Positions 58,831 through 64,000 of a stretch of DNA of 64,000 nt are shown here, one piece after another. The DNA comes from Mytilisepta virgata (taxonomy: Eukaryota > Mollusca > Bivalvia > Mytilida > Mytilidae), in assembly GCA_028015205.1 (NCBI GenBank), contig CM051514.1, positions 45,834,150-45,898,149 of the forward strand. Reading direction: 5' to 3'. Under the pieces are notes generated by a model that worked only from the letters and a program-made list of their open reading frames with translations, had not been told where the DNA came from and made no database searches. Position numbers and translations under genes: made by a program. Position 1 is the stretch's first letter. Each line of letters begins with the position of its first letter.

Positions 58831-60485
58831 TGTAAATGAATTAAATGTATAAGAGTGTCCTTTTCATGTAATTTTTGTTTCTTTCTCTAATTTTGTGTCC
58901 TGGAATATTTAGGTCTATTCAGAGGTTACTTTTGTATCTTAAACACCCATACTTTTTTGGTTTTTCTTTCCTTGACTTTGTGCTATACAATATTGTCAAG
59001 TAATATCAAGGGTACAAGATTAAAACAAGGCATATGGTGTCTTACCGTTAATAAAAAGATCGATGAACACAAATTAAAGCAGTTCAGTACAGTTACATTA
59101 AATGTTGCATAATTTATTCTTATATATTATGAACTCCTCTTAACCAATCTTGATAAACTGCAAGGCATTTTATTTTGTTTTGATCATGTTATCTTGATTT
59201 TATCTGAAGTTTTAGAAATTTTTAAAATCAAAACAGTGAAGACTAAAAAGAGATAAAAATGACCGTTTAAGATCAACAGTGTTTTATTAGTGTAATATGG
59301 TCCATTTCCTCGTTTTCCTCTCCCAGAAAGAACTAAGTCTTACCATATGAAGGTTTATGCTGAAATGCTCATAGTTTGCAAAACTATTTGTATCTAAGTT
59401 TGTTTTCCCCCTTACTTCAGGCCATTGTAAAAATAAATATACAATTCAAAATCATTCCATAGAGATCCAATTCAAAACTAAGATATCTTAAAAACACATA
59501 CATCTAAGCAATATACCCCACCGTTAATGCTCACAGTTAACTGAAAGCAAGCTCATGATTCAATACAGATTGACCAAAACCGAAAAAACTTATTAGCCAC
59601 TGCAACTGCAGATAGCTAAAACATTAATGCAATGGCATCATGAGCTGATTCACTGTTCAGTAATTATAGACCAAATACAGAGGTTTTTTTCTTGTAGTTA
59701 ATTATTCAAACAAATAATGGAAGACAGACATATTTTCGCTTGCCGATTAGTTTATTTTGTTGGTGTAAAACTTTTTTTTCTGCAGACGAATTCCGAAACA
59801 TATTAAGGAATATTTTGGGTTGCACATCATAAGATTTAATGGAAATAAACTATTAAATTGGACGTTTCTTATTTAACCAGGCTTTCCCAATTTTTTTTAT
59901 TGAACATTTAAAAGAAATCTAGTCAAACGAAATGTCCTTCATTTTAACCAATGAAATAACGAGAAAAACCTTCAAAATCTACACATACCAAATCAATAAG
60001 AGTTAAAAATTCATAAAATCAAGAGTTTTTTTCTGCTGAGATCTCCAAAACTCTACATTACGACTGTATAGTGCATGCACGGGCGGATTTATCGGAAACA
60101 TTCTTTTCCAATAATAACATCGACAAGCAAACTGTTTTGTTTATTTGAAAGTAAATTAAGGTGGTCTATTGTTAATTCAACAGATAAAATACAATAACCA
60201 ATACTGCGATTTACTAGTATATCAATGAATATTACAAAATAGAATCAAAACCAAATGATCAAAAGCCAACGATCTATGCATAAGGGAGTTAAAAAAATTG
60301 TGAAAACCAATCAAACTAGTCTAATTCTTCTCAATTTTCTTAGTACATGTAATGTAATATTTCATTAAACATTTTGTTATGATATTGTAAATACCATATT
60401 TATTTATCTTGGCCTCATTTGTGTTGTGTGGTCTTATAAAATGTATAATAAGCTTACATAATACTTATAGTTGTTTCCCAAATAA
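58831..60485. other. No supported gene
   Basis: AT-rich; no exon, repeat or RNA gene that I recognise. Confidence 0.4.
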
Positions 60486-60843
60486 TGTTATAACTGTGTT
60501 GTTTAGAAATCACTGGAACAATCATAGATACTGATGGAATGATTAGAACTTTCTATTTGACTTACATAATAATTCTGGAATGATCATAATATACGATGTG
60601 TAATTCAAACTTCTACAGTATTCTAGAAGCTTCTGTTCTACAGTTTCTACGAGTTTCCCTTCTACAGTCTTCTAGAGATTTCCGTGACAACTATATATAT
60701 ACGGACACTAAAGTTAGACTTTCAGATCAGACATTAACATTCTTGTATTGTCAGACGTTGGATTGACACACTTATTCACGTTAACTACATCATACTAGAT
60801 TGTGACTTATTGGACATAATATCCTGTTTAGATTCCCGCAACA
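60486..60843 (+). mobile_element. LTR-like block, possible solo LTR plus leader
   Basis: Starts 'tgttataactgtg'. It has clustered 'cttctaga' and 'cttctac' words, a promoter-like 'ctatatatatacgga' (60688), and ends 'ttcccgcaaca' followed by 'gtgacgagaag', which resembles the LTR end and leader of gypsy-type elements. A polyadenylation signal 'aataaa' occurs later, at 60951. No coding part or second LTR is found. Confidence 0.35.
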
Positions 60844-61027
60844 GTGACGAGAAGAATTCCGGATAAAGAAAAGACAAAAGGATCGGACATATATTTTAAC
60901 AGTTAAGTTGACATTTCAATTTGTGTAATATTTCTTGTAAACTTGTGTATAATAAATCTTGTTAAATATTATTATTAATTTGTGTCTTTTGTTGGCCACA
61001 ATTTAAAGGTGATTTTTGGCCGTAACA

Positions 61028-61783
61028 ATTTAATCTAATCGCGAATAAATTTTAACACTTGAAAACTGCATACATTTATCTTACTCTAGTTAAACAATAG
61101 ACACATTGATTGATGTCCAATAAGTGTTTAAGAAGGATCTCGAACACAGACAATGTGTATATAGATATCGGTCTCCCGACACTAGAATTTATGTTAATCT
61201 ATGCCATTCGAGGACCACTTTACCATCCCCTGGTTTTTTACGTATCCATTTTCGTTACTGGTAAAAATTAGGAAGGAAGTCAGGCATTTATAACCAAATC
61301 AATAAGTTTTCTTAAATAATTCATGCGCCTATAACAACTTGAACAAGTTGTCGAAAATAAATGCAAAATTTGGGGAATGTAAACTAGATGATTTTTTATT
61401 TCAGTAAAGATTGTTATTAACAAAACATAATTAACATAGTCTGTGAAAAAACCTATCAGAGATGTTGGTTATTTGTTGTAAATTTTTCTTGTTTGCAAAC
61501 ATTTTTCCATTATCTAGAATTATCAAATTAAGGAACTGCCAAATATATATGTACAACAGCAGATCTATCGAGGTGGTCAACATCAAGGTAAAGTAAACTG
61601 AAGTAGTATAAGCAATAGCAAAGCAGTCGTATCACAGTGGTCGTACGGGATATGTAAATGCATGTACATAGATTGATATCAAGCTATTTTTATCTACTTC
61701 CTTAATAGTTTTCTTTACATAAGATAATTTGTCGATAACATTAAAACAAGATTTAACTATTAACAAAATTTAAAATACCCAAC
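61028..61783. other. Upstream region of the NIDO-like exon; no feature resolved
   Basis: AT-rich. No clear TATA box at a useful distance and no upstream exon with a convincing donor was found. Confidence 0.35.
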
Positions 61784-61975
61784 ATGTGGTTGGTTTTACT
61801 TGCATTTTGTTTTCTACCTTTTAGCTGTAGAGCAGGAATACCAACAACAAAGTTTTACCCGTACGGACATTCCCATGGTGACAGAGAAGTTCCAACGAAT
61901 GATGATGGTAGTTCTCCTAGAATTCCAATCAGTACATCTTATCCTTATTTTAACCAAGTCTTTAGATCACTTTAT
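61784..61975 (+). CDS. Secreted NIDO-domain-like protein, first coding exon
   Basis: The ATG opens 64 codons: an 18-residue signal peptide (MWLVLLAFCFLPFSCRAG, cleavage around AG/IP), then 'FYPYGHSHGDREVPTNDDGS' and 'PRIPISTSYPYFNQVFRSLY'. The order YPYG...GD...DDGSS...I.IS..YP(Y/F)F...(F/Y)RSLY is that of the start of the NIDO domain of nidogen, alpha-tectorin and related extracellular proteins. Immediately after 'RSLY' comes a perfect donor GTAAGT (from 61976) in phase 0, just where NIDO domains go on with VN.NG. The frame's extra six codons to 61996 are therefore intronic. Later exons are not found in the remaining 2 kb. It could also be a lone exon of a dead gene. Confidence 0.72.
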
Positions 61976-62386
61976 GTAAGTACCACATGTAAATGAAAGC
62001 GCACAGTCATATCATATAATAAAATTAAGTTGATGGCACTGTGTATGCTAGTAATAGGCAACGCAGGACAGACAGTGTAAATTTTATTTCGCAGGTTCGC
62101 TTCTTTAAACGACGGTAAAATTATGTACTACTGTATTCCTAGGGTTTATTTAAATGAGGTATATATATGTTTCTCCTATTCTTGACGAGTTTAATCGGTG
62201 GGATAAAAATACATTATATTTTTAACCAATTCCCGGTGATTAAATTCTACGTGGGAATTACCGGAGTTTTTTTCTACAGTTATGGAAACAATAAATTATT
62301 GAAGTACCGAAATGACGTTTATGTAAACAAACTACATAGCAACGACATTTTCTTGAGATTTTTGTCGAAAATCATAGGAGAAACAG

Positions 62387-62548
62387 ATTCTCCTTCACTT
62401 TACTCGTGATTTATAAAATTTCCCCACTCTCAATAGTTAAATTTTAAATTTAAACACGCTCGCGAATGCTCGCGAGTTGAAAATTGAAAATTTAACTATC
62501 TCGGGTGGTGAAATTCCATAACTCACTCGTACCTGAAGGAGAATCTAT
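62387..62548. repeat. Palindromic (foldback) element, about 160 bp
   Basis: 'gattctccttca' at 62388 is matched by 'tgaaggagaatc' at 62537. The arms go on through 'actcgtg/cactcgtac', 'aatttcccc/gtggtgaaatt' and 'atagttaaatttt/aaaatttaactat' to a GC-rich centre 'cgctcgcgaatgctcgcgag' (62459-62478). Probably a MITE; if the NIDO-like gene continues rightward, it lies in its intron. Confidence 0.78.
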
Positions 62549-64000
62549 ATATATATCCATTAGAAAATCTGCAACACTTTATGTTGTGTACCAAGTAATG
62601 AAAAGCCGCGCCTCAGTATAAGGTATCTCTTAGATGGCTGTATGACCCTTCGCGAAAACATAAATATATGTCTTCTTTGATTGGTTTGGTCAATACTTCA
62701 ACCAGATCATTCCTCTTTCTAGAAAAGAGGACTTGATAAATCTCATTGAAATGCATTGGATCCTCTTTCTGGTAGATATATCAGTAAGATACGAATACGA
62801 ATCGCCATTGTGAGTTGAACATAATGGGCACAATATTTTTCCACAATAATATATCATTCGTACGAAATCAACAAGAATTTTGCCCACTAAGTAATCGTCC
62901 ATCTATTAAAATCGGGCTATTTCAATAGGCCACTCTGTCTTTTCTAGGCTTCTGAATGGCTACTTTTAAAAGTACAAACATACATAGCTTGCATTAAACT
63001 CTCCTCATTTTTTCTTTTGTTTCCTTTTTTAATTGGCGTCCGAGAATTTAATAATGCCACTAAGTCGATACTGCTGCATATGGACTCAATGTCCCAATCG
63101 TATCACCAGCTCAGTTCTTAATATTTCAAGTACCACATGATATCAGCAGTATCCCTCTCGTAGATAACTCTAGATCTGTTCTTCTGTTTTAAAACATCTT
63201 TTCTGAGTTTTATCTAAATATTAGAGGACATTTATTTTATCTAATTGCCTTCGGTGGGTATGGCTTTCCCATTTTGTCCTTTTTGGCATGTTTAAATTTG
63301 CTCTTCAAAGTTTTTAATTTTAAACATTTTAGGCCTTGAGAACAAATGATGAGTCATAGATCGACGACGAAATTTGCATTCCCTGTGCATCAAAACTGGT
63401 ATCAGAAAATGTATTCCATTATTATAAATGTTGGTTTTCTCCCTTTCATTTTTTTCATTTTTAATCAAGTTGCAACACGCAACTAAAGTGTCCGTGTCTT
63501 CTTTAGAGCCTCGCGATTTTGGTCCCTTTTACAATTCGCTCAAGGTGTTAAAATACATGGTAGTTACATTCACTTATCATGCTAAAAGACCATGCGAGAC
63601 CAGGTTTTAAACTAACTATCGAGATAAGATGGTCTAAAGCATAAGTAAATATAGCTCTAAAATTGTCCAAACAATGGTCGAAGGCACGTTCATTTGTCTT
63701 TGTAATCAGTTTCTTCATCCATTCTATGTCGATGACCTTGTAGAACTCATATACAGGTGTTAGCCCTTAATGCATCGATCTGAGCTTCTCAATCTGAGAT
63801 TCTTCAGTGTCTCATATAGAATAGCAAATAGCCGTATGGTCGAACAGTAGCAATAGAAAACGCCAGTTACAAATAATCTGTACAAATATGTTGGGCTAGA
63901 CTGAATATGTGAGTATTCAGACTGATGGTACTGAGATGATTGATTAGACACTTGATTTTTGTCATTTTATTCATAAAACCATTGGAAATTGGCGGGAAAT
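62549..64000. other. No supported gene
   Basis: I looked here for NIDO continuation exons and saw none. A 70-codon minus-strand frame at 62690-62902 looks somewhat protein-like ('YLTDISTRKRIQCISMRF') but is not recognised. Confidence 0.35.

Noticed and set aside
62167..62409. 80-codon frame as second exon of the NIDO-like gene
   Set aside because: It does not continue the NIDO pattern (no VN.NG block), lacks a good acceptor, and ends in the palindromic element.

Overview
This looks like an AT-rich (roughly two-thirds A+T by eye), gene-poor and repeat-dense stretch of a metazoan nuclear genome, most likely a bivalve mollusc of the mussel kind. The grounds are introns with canonical GT/AG sites, a secreted glycine-rich protein exon of the shell-matrix or byssus type, tRNA-derived SINEs with direct repeats around them, many degraded reverse-transcriptase copies, and tandem or inverted repeat islands with 'accaagatggccgcca'-type motifs that I associate with bivalves. 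The species call is inference. No bacterial genes, rRNA, tRNA gene or CRISPR array is visible.

Protein-coding content is small. On the minus strand a glycine-rich secreted protein has a coding exon at 9891-10122 and a probable promoter plus non-coding exon 1 at 12195-12254. On the plus strand a signal-peptide exon at 61784-61975 resembles the start of a nidogen/alpha-tectorin (NIDO) domain protein and runs out of what I can follow. At 52288-54160 (minus) an unrecognised gene of about 234 codons sits in a tandem array of ~850-bp units, all damaged in different ways.

Layout. 1-600: 3' end of a non-LTR retrotransposon (LINE). 2.2-5.4 kb and 14.0-15.7 kb: two copies of one segmental duplication. 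6.0-6.9 kb and 21.3-23.2 kb: two copies of a second duplication that share the same SINE insertion. 8.7-9.7 kb: a long-TIR element beside the glycine-rich exon. 15.7-16.8, 27.8-28.5, 32.5-33.7 and 41.4-41.9 kb: broken Penelope-like reverse transcriptases. 17.9-20.9 kb: a palindromic composite of tandem repeats. 31.9-35.3 kb: a LINE with a Penelope-like copy nested in it and an inverted LINE piece beside it. 42.5-46.7 kb: two inverted repeat arrays facing each other. 49.2-50.9 kb: an A-rich degenerate satellite. 51.1-55.5 kb: an LTR-like block, a 180-bp satellite, the duplicated gene array, a 147-bp tandem array and a 16-bp minisatellite. 58-61 kb: another retroelement tail and a possible solo LTR. 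62.4-62.6 kb: a palindromic element downstream of the NIDO-like exon.

Most of the window is repeat history. Several nested insertions have usable junctions: a SINE target duplication, an empty site for the R1 repeat, and a Penelope copy inside a LINE. These allow relative dating. The best candidates for something undescribed are the 850-bp unit gene family and the R1 repeat, which twice sits at the same place inside Penelope-like copies.
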